Below are positions 1 to 8,155 of a stretch of DNA of 16,032 nucleotides, piece by piece (position 1 is the first letter of the stretch; the number at the start of each line of letters is the position of its first letter). The stretch covers positions 1 through 16,032 of the forward strand of contig JAFRCZ010000145.1 of the NCBI GenBank assembly GCA_017404125.1, in the 5' to 3' direction. Source of the stretch: Methanobrevibacter sp. Lineage in GTDB: Archaea; Methanobacteriota; Methanobacteria; Methanobacteriales; Methanobacteriaceae. Made by a program: the position numbers and the translations under genes. The notes under the pieces were generated by a model. The model was not told the DNA's origin. It saw only the letters and a list, made by a program, of their open reading frames with translations, and searched no databases.

Positions 1-2169
1 AGGACATTTGTTGCTTAATCCTTTCATTAAGGTTTTACAGTTTAAACAGAAACTGAATGCTGAACTGTAAGCCCAGAAACCAATATCGGATTTTCTTGCA
101 ATCTTATTGGTTAAGCTCATTAATGCATCAGGATCAGAGTATGATTCACCCATGAATGCATGGAAGATGTGTCCACCAGGAGTTAACTTGTGGTATTGAC
201 CTTCAATTTTGACTTTGTCTGCAAAGGAAATGTCACTGTTTACAGGTACGTGTGAGGAGTTAGTGTAGTAGTTAGCTCCATTGTCACCTTGCAAGATTGC
301 CTTTTCTCCGAATTGCTCTTTGTCCAAGGTTGCAAATCTGTATGCAGTGGATTCTGCAGGGGTTTGCAATACAGACCATCTGAGGCCAGTTTCTTCCTGC
401 AATGCTTTTGCTCTTGCATTGATGTATTCTAAACATTTGATACCGAATTTGTTTGCATCTGGGTTTTCGATTCCTTCACCGAATAATGCAAGCAACATTT
501 CATTAAGACCACAGAAACCAAATGAAAGGGTAGAGTTTTGGATTCTGTAATAGGTTTCGCCATCAACTTTTTGATCTAAGAATGGCAAGATGTCAAAGTT
601 GTTTAAACAGTTAAGACCTTGGTTTCTTCTAATCATCAATGTTTCAACAGCTAAGTCCATGTAGTTGTCTAAGTATTCGAATACATCATTTTCATCTCTG
701 GATTGGTATCCGATTCTTGGCAAGTTCAAGGTTACGTAAGCTAAGTTACCTGTTCTTAAACAGTCTTGTTCCCAGTCACCAGTCCATGTGTCTTGGAGAC
801 AGGTTCTGCAACCCATATAGTTAGCCATTTTACCTCTGTAATCAGGCAACATGTTTACAAAGTAGGATGATCCGTATTTTGCAGATAATTCGTGGACTAA
901 ACGTAAATCATCATCATAGTCGCCTTTTAAGGTTTCTTCACGTAAAGTGTAAATGGTATTTGGGAATAAGTGAGGTTTGCCTTCAGAGTCTCCTTCAAGC
1001 AAGATTTCAGTAAATGCCTTTTGAATCATTCTGGTTTCATCTTCAAAGTCAGCATAAGTTCCTACAACTTTTCCTTTTGGACCATATGCAGTTTCATCTT
1101 CCAAGAATTTTGGAACTCCGAATTCTAATTGCATACTTGTAAATGGAACTTGGGAACCTCTTGCAGCATAAGCCATGTTCAAGTTGTATACTAACATTTG
1201 AATGGATTGCTTTACTTCCTCATAAGTTCTGCCGGTTGCAAATGGTGCAACAAATACGTTCCAGAGGGACATTGCTTGTCCACCAGACATATTTTGCTGT
1301 GCTGCCAACATGATTTCTCCAGTATGGTTCATCAATGTTTCCATATGGGAAGGAGGTGCAGCTACGGAAGTGTGGTCTCCAGTACCGTCCACTTTAAGGC
1401 CATATTTGATGAATGCTCTTATATCGTGTTGGAGACAGTTTAATGGTCTTCCAGCAAAGAATTCCAAATCGTGAATGTGAATGTCACCGGACATGTGTGC
1501 ATCAGCTAAGTGTGCTGGCAATATGTGTAAGAGAGCGTATTGTTTTAATGCTTCGTCTGCTACATATTTGTGAATGGATTCCGGGTTGTGCATCATGTTT
1601 GCATTGTCTCTTGAACCGTTTTCAATAAGGTTAGTGATGTTGAAAACAGGAATACCTAAACGAGTGTATCTGCTTCTTAAATCTTCTAAACCGTATTCAA
1701 CAAGCTTGGTGTTTACAATTTCCCTGATCATTGGAGCAGTTAAATATTCCACATTGAGTTTTTTAAGCTCTTTCCAAACTTCAGAAGCAATCTCAAAAGC
1801 GGTTTCTTGTGAAGCACCTGTTTCTTCCACTAAGGTACTTGCGATTTTTGCCATGTCGAATGGTTCGATTTTATCTCTTGAAGAACGTACTTTTAAAGTA
1901 GTTTTTGCTAAGTATTTGTTAGCTGCTTCAGAGTCCACTTCTTCTAAACATTCGTAAACAATTTTTTTGATTTCTTTAGTACTGATTCCATCGTAAAGGT
2001 TTTCAACAACAGTTGAAACAATCCTTTCAGATTCAAAGTATGGAGCATCTACCATAACTAAAGACTTTAACAATTTTTCATAACTGAAAGCTTCACAAAC
2101 ACCGTTATTCTTCTTAACAGTGATTTTAGCATTTCTAATATCATTTTCTATATTGTCGACTTTTTCCAC
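1..2169 (-). CDS. nrdD: Anaerobic (class III) ribonucleoside-triphosphate reductase, C-terminus cut by window edge
   Basis: This oxygen-sensitive glycyl-radical enzyme reduces ribonucleoside triphosphates to deoxynucleotides. 723 codons are in the window. An N-terminal ATP-cone (about residues 12-100, ITVKKNNGVCEAFSYEKLLK) suggests allosteric control by ATP/dATP. The catalytic region includes RPLNCLQHD (C245), NMSGGQAMSLWN, SFGFCGLNE (C553, the likely thiyl-radical cysteine by family knowledge) and TNSSHVPV. The C-terminal zinc site begins at the edge with C708-x2-C711 and C722. The glycyl-radical loop, roughly the last 50-60 residues, lies outside, so its integrity cannot be judged. I chose a GTG start: GGTG sits 5 bases upstream, and a nearby ATG is out of frame. 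The activase NrdG is not in view. The gene follows polC in the same direction after 388 bp that contain a probable promoter and MsvR-like boxes. The family call is very secure. Confidence 0.96.
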   Translation of the reverse strand, partial: MEKVDNIENDIRNAKITVKKNNGVCEAFSYEKLLKSLVMVDAPYFESERIVSTVVENLYDGISTKEIKKIVYECLEEVDSEAANKYLAKTTLKVRSSRDKIEPFDMAKIASTLVEETGASQETAFEIASEVWKELKKLNVEYLTAPMIREIVNTKLVEYGLEDLRSRYTRLGIPVFNITNLIENGSRDNANMMHNPESIHKYVADEALKQYALLHILPAHLADAHMSGDIHIHDLEFFAGRPLNCLQHDIRAFIKYGLKVDGTGDHTSVAAPPSHMETLMNHTGEIMLAAQQNMSGGQAMSLWNVFVAPFATGRTYEEVKQSIQMLVYNLNMAYAARGSQVPFTSMQLEFGVPKFLEDETAYGPKGKVVGTYADFEDETRMIQKAFTEILLEGDSEGKPHLFPNTIYTLREETLKGDYDDDLRLVHELSAKYGSSYFVNMLPDYRGKMANYMGCRTCLQDTWTGDWEQDCLRTGNLAYVTLNLPRIGYQSRDENDVFEYLDNYMDLAVETLMIRRNQGLNCLNNFDILPFLDQKVDGETYYRIQNSTLSFGFCGLNEMLLALFGEGIENPDANKFGIKCLEYINARAKALQEETGLRWSVLQTPAESTAYRFATLDKEQFGEKAILQGDNGANYYTNSSHVPVNSDISFADKVKIEGQYHKLTPGGHIFHAFMGESYSDPDALMSLTNKIARKSDIGFWAYSSAFSFCLNCKTLMKGLSNKCP

Positions 2170-2299
2170 TTTAACACCTTCATTAAAAATAAGAATAAAC
2201 TTTAATCAATAAAGTATAAATCATAAAATTTAGAATAAAATTTAGATTAATATTTCTATTTGATTACTAAATAATATGTATTTACATGTATAATATCCA

Positions 2300-2399
2300 T
2301 TCGAGATTATACGAAAGTTAGTAACTATACAAAAAGTTAGTTACTTCACGAAATAATATTTGTCATAAGATGTATATAAATCATTCGTTTTCATACGAA
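2300..2399. promoter_or_regulatory. Cluster of four MsvR-like operator palindromes
   Basis: Four 16-bp sites fit TTCGTA-N4-TACGAA to different degrees: 2384-2399 (TTCGTT-N4-TACGAA, 11 of 12 arm positions), 2300-2315 (TTCGAG-N4-TACGAA, 10/12), 2318-2333 (TTAGTA-N4-TACAAA, 10/12, with symmetric changes) and 2337-2352 (TTAGTT-N4-CACGAA, 9/12). Their starts are 18, 19 and 47 bp apart. As I recall it, this motif is the published binding box of MsvR, a methanogen-specific V4R-domain redox regulator characterised in Methanothermobacter. One site abuts the inferred TATA/BRE and the other three lie at and after the inferred start site, which suggests repression of nrdD that can be relieved. The assignment is inference; no msvR gene is in the window. 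Confidence 0.55.
2373..2380 (-). promoter_or_regulatory. Probable TATA box for nrdD
   Basis: The minus strand reads TTTATATA, a strong archaeal TATA box. Just upstream is a purine-rich stretch (CGAATGA) that could be the BRE and that overlaps the right-most MsvR-like palindrome. Transcription would start about 25 bp downstream, near 2350, leaving a leader of about 180 nt before the GTG. The leader is unusually long, so the alternative TATA near 2215 remains possible. Confidence 0.45.
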
Positions 2400-2495
2400 C
2401 AATATATGGGATAAGATTATGACTATTGGAAAATACTTAAAACATGCGAAAAATACTTAAAAATTAAAAATAAAGGAAAAACCTTTAATGCAAAA

Positions 2496-2546
2496 TAAAT
2501 TGGATGAGAAATCAAAAAATCCAATAATAATTATTATCCAAATTTA
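2496..2546 (-). terminator. Weak hairpin downstream of polC
   Basis: ATTGGAT (2499-2505) pairs perfectly with ATCCAAT (2519-2525), and also with ATCCAA near 2536-2541. On the minus strand it follows the polC stop and is followed by T-rich sequence (TTTATTTT). It is a possible 3' end for the polC transcript but thermodynamically weak. Confidence 0.3.
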
Positions 2547-2557
2547 AAATCCAAACA

Positions 2558-5500
2558 TTATTTTCCAAAGAAAACATCCAATGAACTTTGTTTAGATTTG
2601 TCACTTTCAAACAATGAATTAATACCAAATTCCTGAATTTCCAATCTTTGCTCAAGATAATGTGATACAGGATATCTATTAACAAGGTCCTGTGAAATCT
2701 CCAGATATTTTACTACAGATCCTTTAGATACGCTAAGAATCAAATCTCCACCACATTTGCATTTACCTGTAAGTGGCATTCTCCTATATTTTGCACCACA
2801 TTTAGGACATCTGACCTTTTGCTTGGAGAATGCTCTTGAATTTCCCATGATATCAGGCAAGAAGTGAGAAGACAATACCCCTTCTACAACTCCCCTTTGG
2901 TCAACAGCCCGTATAAGCTCTGCCAAATTGATTTGAGCCTCTACTTTCTCTTTCATAGACCCTAAACGTTTGTATAAACATACCTTAGGTCCTGCATGAA
3001 TGCTTGTAGTATGGTGTGAAAACATCAAGTCGTGATACTGCCTGTCAGTGCCTAAATGCTTAGATACATTATCCACTAAATCCAACATATCAGCAGGCTT
3101 TAAAGGTTCCTGAGACCGTTCGAAGAATTCCAATGGGAACCTTTCAAAGATGTCCAGGTTATGGGATTCATCGTCAATCTCTTCTGGATCTATACGTGTA
3201 GATAAGACCAAAGGAGCATCCATACTTCCTCCACGAGTACTTGGCAAGTAAGACTTTGAGAAATTGATTAATGCATCCAAGAGCAAAAGCACAGAATCTT
3301 CGTCACTGTCACAGTTTCTCCTTTTTGCAGAATGGAAATAAGGGTGTGCATAACAGCCTAATGCCTTTGTAAATCCTACAATACGCCCCAATACCCCTGC
3401 AGAAGTGTGGGGAGCAAGACCTGCAATGAGATGCCCAATCAAATCAGACTTATCTTTAACATTATAAAATCTTTCCATTCCATAAAACCTTTCAAGCAAA
3501 TCATCAACGAAATTAGCTACACCTACAAGGTATTCACCGCAATTGTCAGAAACCACAATATCTTGAACCTTAAGTTCAATTATTTGGTCTTCACTGACAA
3601 TATCATTGCCATAACAGTCCTTAGTGTATCCCATTTCCAATAGCTTTGGAACGGTTACTCCAATTTCACTTGGAATGAAATGGGTAAGTGGCAAATCTGT
3701 AGAGTCATGACGAATGGTTCCTTCCTTAAAGGTAAATACCTCATTTTTAGCCCTTAAGATACCTTTTTCCAAAGGTTCTGGGAGTTTATCTTCAGAAATC
3801 AGCCCAATAACGCCTTTAACTTCATCAACTTTACGAACTCCCACATTATTGGAAGCCTTTGAAAGCATATGAGCCAGATTTATATCCTTTTGACCGGACT
3901 TTCCTATAACAGTAGGAGATCCACAATGAGGACAAATAGCTTGGAATGAACTTAATCTGCAATCAGGATTAGTGCATTCCCTTCTTGCAAACTCTACTTT
4001 AATTTTTTTCTTTTTGGCAGCTTCTGCAACTAAACGTCTGCTTCCTCCATTATTGCCAATAGGGAAAAGCACATGAGGAGCAGGCCTCATCAATCTTTCT
4101 TTAGATTTTTCAGGACGGCCAACCCTTGTACCAATATAGCATGGAGCCTTATCCTTAATCTCGAAATCAATATTTTCATTGATGATGTCAACGACTTTCA
4201 TCTTGTAATACTCATCAGCGAGATATTTTGTATAATCTCCATTTATAGTCTTAAGTAAACTATAAGCATGATTTTTATCAATAATTACTTTTTTATCTTT
4301 TAGCTTATGGCATAATCCTATAACTTCCAGGATTCTTTTTTGATAGGATAAATCAATCTCTAAATCCTCTCCATTCAAATATCCATTTTCCAGATAATCC
4401 CTTTTAGTATCTAGCCACTGGCTTAAATCAACCAAATCCTTAATGGAAATGTCATTATAGTAATAAGTGTATTCAGGATGCAAAGGCACATTGAATTCTT
4501 TTGTAATCTTAAAAGCCTCATCAACAGTAAATTTCCTGGTTTGCAATGAATTTAAATTAAATGCCTCTTTATCTTCATCTGAAAATGATTGGTATTTATC
4601 TGAATTTCTTATTGTTTCTATCCACCATTCTTCACACCAGCAAGCACCTAACATTGGCTGGTTGTTCCTTAGGAACTCTCCAAAAGCAACAAGCATGTCT
4701 CCTAAGAAAAGGATTTCAACAACTTTTCCTTTCACCTTTCTTGCATCTTCAATGGAATCCAATCTTCGGACTTCACCTGATTTTAACTTTACAGTTGGGC
4801 CTTCAATGGAATCTACAGGAACAACACAATTACCTTTACCCGGCCTTTCAATTTTGAGTTGTGTTCCAACTGCCAAGAATTCCAAGAGTTCCATTGTAGC
4901 AGGGTGAACACCCATAGTTGCAAGGCCTGTATTTCTTGAACGGCCATATCTTAATCTGAATCCTCCCTTTTCAGAAGGGTAACCTAAAACCGGCCTTCCA
5001 CCAATAATATCGTGAGCATATTTGGAATGTTCAAAGAGTTCATCCTTATCAATGAGATTATCATCAATTTCTTCAAAGCTTTCCTCGCCATCGCTTTCAG
5101 AACTTTCTTCTTCACTAGAAGAACCGACACCTTTTGCATATTCAGCTAAAAATTCCCAACTGTCCAAGTTAAGGATGTGTGCATATTTCAAGATCTTTTT
5201 GTTTTTTTGGATAACACCCTCTACCATCGCAAGAAGAGCCCCTCCTCTGATATGGTTTGTCTCTACACGAGGCAAGTCCCTGTGGGATACTTCAACCTGG
5301 TCTGTTGGCTCTCCACTGACTTCAACAGGAATGCTTCTTGCAGCAAGCCTGACTTCATCTGCAGTTGGAGAGTATTGCAAATTAGTAACTTCTGATTCGT
5401 AAAGCTCCACTTCCTCTACATACCTTTCGATTTCATCATCAGTAGGCTTGAATTTGTCAAGCCCTAAAGCCAATCGAATCTTGTCACCTAAAAGAACAGA

Positions 5501-5971
5501 TAATGCAGCTGCAGTACCTCCTGCACTACGAATAGGTCCTGCAAAATAAACAGCAATATATTTGCTTCCATCAGAATTGCTTTTGATCTTCACTTCAGAA
5601 ATACCTTCCAAAGGAGCTGCAACCACCCCTTCTGTTAAAATAGCTAAAGCTGTTCTGAGTCCTTGGTCTGCAAAAGCCTGTCTTTCAGCTTCCAATTTTG
5701 CACCTGTTTCATTTGATTCCTGTGATGCAATTTCAGCAGCGATTTCAAATGCCACCTCTTCCCTAGACATATCTTTCTCTAATTCTTTGATACGCTTTGC
5801 AATGCCTTTAGGGCCTACAAGCCCTTCCACTCTCTCAGCTAAGTCTTTTGCCAATGGAATTTCGGTCTCTAACTCTACATCAAACCCTTTTGACCTTGCC
5901 TCATTAGCAATCTCATAGAGCTTGAGAGTTTCACTTTCCAATCTTTCAAAATAATCCATTCCAGAGTCCAT
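2558..5971 (-). CDS. polC: DNA polymerase D (PolII) large catalytic subunit DP2
   Basis: This is the catalytic subunit of the archaea-specific replicative polymerase PolD, which works with the DP1 exonuclease subunit (not in this window). It is 1137 aa, a normal length for an intein-free DP2. Visible elements are the DP2 N-terminal domain with YFAGPIRSAGGTAAA (about 142-156), an acidic linker (about 284-311), a zinc site C666-x4-C671-x8-C680-x2-C683, the catalytic loop NCDSDEDS (N886, D888, D890, equivalent to the essential aspartates of the double-psi beta-barrel active site), a C-terminal zinc site C1055-x2-C1058...C1071-x-C1073, and a terminal PCNA-interacting motif QSSLDVFF (Q1128, L1131, F1134, F1135). 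The loop that carries inteins in some archaea is uninterrupted. I chose the first ATG because GGGAT lies close upstream; a second Met at residue 5 is less well placed. Identification is certain. Confidence 0.98.
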   Translation of the reverse strand: MDSGMDYFERLESETLKLYEIANEARSKGFDVELETEIPLAKDLAERVEGLVGPKGIAKRIKELEKDMSREEVAFEIAAEIASQESNETGAKLEAERQAFADQGLRTALAILTEGVVAAPLEGISEVKIKSNSDGSKYIAVYFAGPIRSAGGTAAALSVLLGDKIRLALGLDKFKPTDDEIERYVEEVELYESEVTNLQYSPTADEVRLAARSIPVEVSGEPTDQVEVSHRDLPRVETNHIRGGALLAMVEGVIQKNKKILKYAHILNLDSWEFLAEYAKGVGSSSEEESSESDGEESFEEIDDNLIDKDELFEHSKYAHDIIGGRPVLGYPSEKGGFRLRYGRSRNTGLATMGVHPATMELLEFLAVGTQLKIERPGKGNCVVPVDSIEGPTVKLKSGEVRRLDSIEDARKVKGKVVEILFLGDMLVAFGEFLRNNQPMLGACWCEEWWIETIRNSDKYQSFSDEDKEAFNLNSLQTRKFTVDEAFKITKEFNVPLHPEYTYYYNDISIKDLVDLSQWLDTKRDYLENGYLNGEDLEIDLSYQKRILEVIGLCHKLKDKKVIIDKNHAYSLLKTINGDYTKYLADEYYKMKVVDIINENIDFEIKDKAPCYIGTRVGRPEKSKERLMRPAPHVLFPIGNNGGSRRLVAEAAKKKKIKVEFARRECTNPDCRLSSFQAICPHCGSPTVIGKSGQKDINLAHMLSKASNNVGVRKVDEVKGVIGLISEDKLPEPLEKGILRAKNEVFTFKEGTIRHDSTDLPLTHFIPSEIGVTVPKLLEMGYTKDCYGNDIVSEDQIIELKVQDIVVSDNCGEYLVGVANFVDDLLERFYGMERFYNVKDKSDLIGHLIAGLAPHTSAGVLGRIVGFTKALGCYAHPYFHSAKRRNCDSDEDSVLLLLDALINFSKSYLPSTRGGSMDAPLVLSTRIDPEEIDDESHNLDIFERFPLEFFERSQEPLKPADMLDLVDNVSKHLGTDRQYHDLMFSHHTTSIHAGPKVCLYKRLGSMKEKVEAQINLAELIRAVDQRGVVEGVLSSHFLPDIMGNSRAFSKQKVRCPKCGAKYRRMPLTGKCKCGGDLILSVSKGSVVKYLEISQDLVNRYPVSHYLEQRLEIQEFGINSLFESDKSKQSSLDVFFGK

Positions 5972-6277
5972 TATAATCCCTAATAAATTAAAATTAATGC
6001 TTAATATATGTCAAAATTATGCCTTATTTTTCTCTAATATTACTATGTATTTTATCATATTTAAAAATATTAAGAGAGCATATAAAAACTAATGTGAAAT
6101 TAAAATTTTTTATTAAAAATCTTTAAGAAAATTAAATAAAAAATCTAAAAAAATAAAAATAGTTCGTTTATTAACAAATTAAATATTGTAAAATAGAATT
6201 AAAGGGTTTAATTTAAAATTAATTAAAAATTATTAAAATTAGAAATAATTAAAAAAATTAAAAAAATTGAAAATAAT
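5972..6277. other. AT-rich spacer between sec61-beta and polC
   Basis: These 306 bp hold no gene I can support and no GC-rich island that would suggest a structured RNA. The right end, just after the sec61-beta stop, is T-rich on the minus strand. The left end has a possible polC TATA element (minus strand ATATATTAA, about 6002-6010) that would place transcription start near 5980, giving a very short leader. Confidence 0.5.
6249..6270 (-). terminator. Oligo-T terminator of sec61-beta
   Basis: Immediately after the stop, the minus strand carries two T7 tracts separated by AA. Archaeal RNA polymerase terminates at such runs without a hairpin. Only sequence and position support this. Confidence 0.5.
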
Positions 6278-6439
6278 CTATACAGAGAATCTTAAGATGA
6301 AACAGAAGATTCCTAAAATTACAGTAATAGCGATGACTATTTCTGGAGCTATTTTTGGACCTACACTTTCGTCATCAAAGTATCTTACTAATCCTGCCCC
6401 ACTCATAGGCATGCTGATTTTGTTATCTTTCTTTGCCAT
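6278..6439 (-). CDS. Preprotein translocase subunit Sec61-beta (SecG family), 53 aa
   Basis: This small tail-anchored subunit accompanies SecY and SecE in the archaeal protein-conducting channel of the cytoplasmic membrane. The 53-residue product begins MAKKDNKISMPMSGAGLVRYF. It carries the family hallmark: a Gly/Ser/Pro-rich stretch followed by GLVRYF(D/E), a short PKIAPE linker, and one transmembrane helix (about residues 34-49) ending in Arg and a short tail. The length matches archaeal Sec61-beta. GTGAT, a partial SD, lies just upstream of the ATG. The gene is far from the other translocon genes, as is common for this subunit. It sits between an M50 protease and polC on the same strand, with its own T-rich end. 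It is easily missed by length cut-offs, but the motif makes the call firm. Confidence 0.93.
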   Translation of the reverse strand: MAKKDNKISMPMSGAGLVRYFDDESVGPKIAPEIVIAITVILGIFCFILRFSV

Positions 6440-6491
6440 AAATATCACGTTAATAATTGAATAAATTTTGATTTTGAATAATTAATTAAGC

Positions 6492-6532
6492 ATTAATATA
6501 AGTATAATATTAATATAATTTTTATAAGTATT
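6492..6532 (-). promoter_or_regulatory. Possible TATA elements for sec61-beta
   Basis: On the minus strand, CTTATAAAAA (about 6522-6531) and CTTATATTAA (about 6494-6503) are both TATA-like and upstream of the ATG at 6439. The nearer one would give a leader of roughly 30 nt that includes the GTGAT SD. I cannot choose between them. Confidence 0.35.
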
Positions 6533-6578
6533 AACTATTTCTATCATTTCTTATATTAAAACTTTTAGTTTTGGAATA

Positions 6579-6598
6579 TCTTAAAAAATAAAAAATCA
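6579..6598 (-). terminator. T-rich terminator of the M50 protease gene
   Basis: Beginning about a dozen bases beyond the stop codon, the minus strand reads GATTTTTTATTTTTTAAG, two T6 runs, consistent with archaeal oligo-T termination. No strong stem precedes it. Confidence 0.5.
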
Positions 6599-6609
6599 AT
6601 TCAAAGGAA

Positions 6610-7224
6610 TTATAAGATTCCTCCGAAGAATAAAACTAAAAGTGCAGCGATTGCAAATGTAACGAGCCAAATAGGAACGCTCCAAGACATTACTTTAGAA
6701 CCATCTAATGGAGGTATCGGCAATAAGTTGAAAGCTGCCAAGAAGAAATTGATTCTGGTACCAAGCACACAAATCAAATAAACGATTGCTCCCATTTCTG
6801 TGTAAATAAAATCTCCAAAAGACCCTAAAGATCCTAAAATAAGGAAAAATATCAATCCTAATATGATGTTTACAATTGGCCCTGCTATGGAAATGATTCC
6901 GTTTGTTTTCTCTTCCATCCCATTACTAAAAATAACAACTGCCCCAGGAGCTGCAAATATGAATCCAAAAAATGAACTGACCAATGCAATGAGCAATCCT
7001 GTAGGCCATAATTCATATTCTGCATAATATCCATAATGCATAGCAACAAATTTATGTCCCAATTCGTGGAATATGAAACCTGCTCCCACTCCAATCATAA
7101 CTACAGGGAAAATCAAAGCGACATTGCTGTAATCACCATTAGAGTAAAGGATGGTAAATCCTAAAGCAATTACTATAAAGGATATGATTAAATCTCTTAT
7201 CTCTTTACCTGTAAAACTAAACAT
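6610..7224 (-). CDS. Site-2-type (M50 family) intramembrane zinc metalloprotease
   Basis: This polytopic membrane protein of 204 aa is a predicted zinc protease that cleaves substrates within the bilayer. The zinc motif is H53-E-L-G-H57 (FHELGHKFVAMHYG) inside the second hydrophobic segment, with Glu54 as general base. The distal ligand motif NLLPIPPLDG (166-175, D174) supplies the third zinc ligand. Between them SIAGPIVNIILG (112-123) is the glycine-rich turn typical of the family. Hydrophobic segments lie at about 12-26, 36-56, 76-100, 112-132, 146-168 and 183-202. There is no PDZ or CBS domain, so this is a minimal form. A TATA box about 27 bp upstream and the lack of any SD suggest leaderless translation from this ATG. 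Substrates are unknown. Family call secure, physiological role not. Confidence 0.88.
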   Translation of the reverse strand: MFSFTGKEIRDLIISFIVIALGFTILYSNGDYSNVALIFPVVMIGVGAGFIFHELGHKFVAMHYGYYAEYELWPTGLLIALVSSFFGFIFAAPGAVVIFSNGMEEKTNGIISIAGPIVNIILGLIFFLILGSLGSFGDFIYTEMGAIVYLICVLGTRINFFLAAFNLLPIPPLDGSKVMSWSVPIWLVTFAIAALLVLFFGGIL

Positions 7225-7246
7225 AAAATAAAATATATTTTAAACT

Positions 7247-7255
7247 CTTATATAC
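7247..7255 (-). promoter_or_regulatory. TATA box of the M50 protease gene (leaderless)
   Basis: The minus strand reads GTATATAAG, centred about 27 bp upstream of the ATG at 7224. That is the usual TATA-to-start distance in archaea, so the transcript should begin at or within a few bases of the start codon. The absence of an SD agrees with this. Confidence 0.55.
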
Positions 7256-7284
7256 TTTATGATTAATCTGAAAAAATAGTTAAA

Positions 7285-8091
7285 TTATTCCATTTCATTA
7301 GGCCATTCATCAATAATAGCCTTAAAGAGAACAAAATTGGAAACAATAGCTAAAACAAATATCACAAAAATGACAATCAGATTCCCCTGAATGAAATATT
7401 CAATTCCGCTTAATCCTAAGAGGAATGAAAGAAGATTCTTCAAAAAGTGAGCAAATATTGGCACCAAGATGTTTCTGGATTTGATATAAAGAATAGAAAC
7501 ACAAATACCAAAGAGTATCGCTCCTAAAATTCCTCCGAAATTATGGCAAATTCCAAAAAGAATCGAAGAAATCAAAATGGCCAGTGTGACATTATCCAAT
7601 TCCTTATTGAATCTTCTTAAGAATATTCCTCTAAATAATGTCTCTTCTATAATTGGAGATAAGATAACTACAGTCAATAAATAAAGAACCAATACAGAAA
7701 GGTTTAATGTGCTGAAATCACCAAATAGAGGAGAATCAAATTGAATAATGGAAAAACCACTCAAATATTTCAAAATAAAATAGATTGCTGAAACAAATAA
7801 GATATTTGCAATTACAATAAATGAGATATGATAAATGTCAGCGACTTTGAAAATTGAATTATATTCATTTTTTAGAGCATTTTTAAGTGAAATCTCTCCT
7901 AAATCAACATTATTTAATTTATATGCAAAAAATAGCAACATTATGAAATATAAAATAAATTTAAAAGTCAGGTCCCCTAAATTGAACTTAAAAAGAATAG
8001 GAATCAACGTAAGAACCAATATGAGAAATAAAAAGAATGATAAGACCTTTATTATTGATAATCTATCTAAAAAATCATTTAATCTAATCAT
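7285..8091 (-). CDS. CPBP family intramembrane glutamic protease (copy 1)
   Basis: This polytopic protein of 268 aa belongs to the CPBP/Abi (CAAX protease, Rce1-like) family. The three conserved motifs are present: PIIEETLFRG (E149, E150, R154), FGICHNFGG (H183) and FAHFLKNL (H215, N219), which together form the glutamate/histidine catalytic site inside the membrane. About eight hydrophobic segments are visible. Family members process prenylated or other membrane-associated peptides, and some protect against bacteriocins; nothing here identifies a substrate. The ATG follows an SD-like AGGAATGAT. A TATA element (minus strand TTATATATTATAA, about 8156-8168) lies upstream. It differs clearly from the other two CPBP proteins in the window, sharing mainly the motifs, so it is not a recent duplicate of them. 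Confidence 0.88.
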   Translation of the reverse strand: MIRLNDFLDRLSIIKVLSFFLFLILVLTLIPILFKFNLGDLTFKFILYFIMLLFFAYKLNNVDLGEISLKNALKNEYNSIFKVADIYHISFIVIANILFVSAIYFILKYLSGFSIIQFDSPLFGDFSTLNLSVLVLYLLTVVILSPIIEETLFRGIFLRRFNKELDNVTLAILISSILFGICHNFGGILGAILFGICVSILYIKSRNILVPIFAHFLKNLLSFLLGLSGIEYFIQGNLIVIFVIFVLAIVSNFVLFKAIIDEWPNEME

Positions 8092-8155
8092 TTTATCATC
8101 ATTCCTTTTCTTAAAATAGAGAGTTCATTAATTTTCAGTTAGTTTAATTATCAAT

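Larger units (their letters stand above)
2170..2557. other. polC-nrdD intergenic region (388 bp)
   Basis: I find no convincing gene here on either strand. From right to left it holds a weak hairpin after polC, a 13-bp direct repeat (AAAATACTTAAAA, about 2430-2442 and 2450-2462), four MsvR-like palindromes, a TATA box for nrdD, and an AT-rich leader. A second possible TATA element for nrdD (minus strand TTTATACT, about 2212-2219) lies closer to the gene and would give a shorter leader. Confidence 0.6.

Noticed and set aside
281..1957. Several plus-strand ORFs of 61-127 codons across the left 2 kb
   Set aside because: They lie antisense to the continuous nrdD reading frame, whose protein motifs are unmistakable; they have no SD and no family features.
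2300..2399. NrdR boxes, the usual regulator sites of ribonucleotide reductase genes
   Set aside because: The sites do not fit the NrdR consensus (ACA-C-(A/T)-ATAT...TGT type); the TTCG...CGAA symmetry fits an MsvR-type box instead.
2421..2462. Short ORF of 13 codons covering the AAAATACTTAAAA direct repeats upstream of nrdD, considered as a leader peptide
   Set aside because: It is on the plus strand, opposite to nrdD, has no SD, and would have no downstream gene to regulate.
6267..6464. Plus-strand 65-codon ORF with a hydrophobic stretch
   Set aside because: It is the antisense shadow of the Sec61-beta gene; the minus-strand product has the family hallmark and this one has none.
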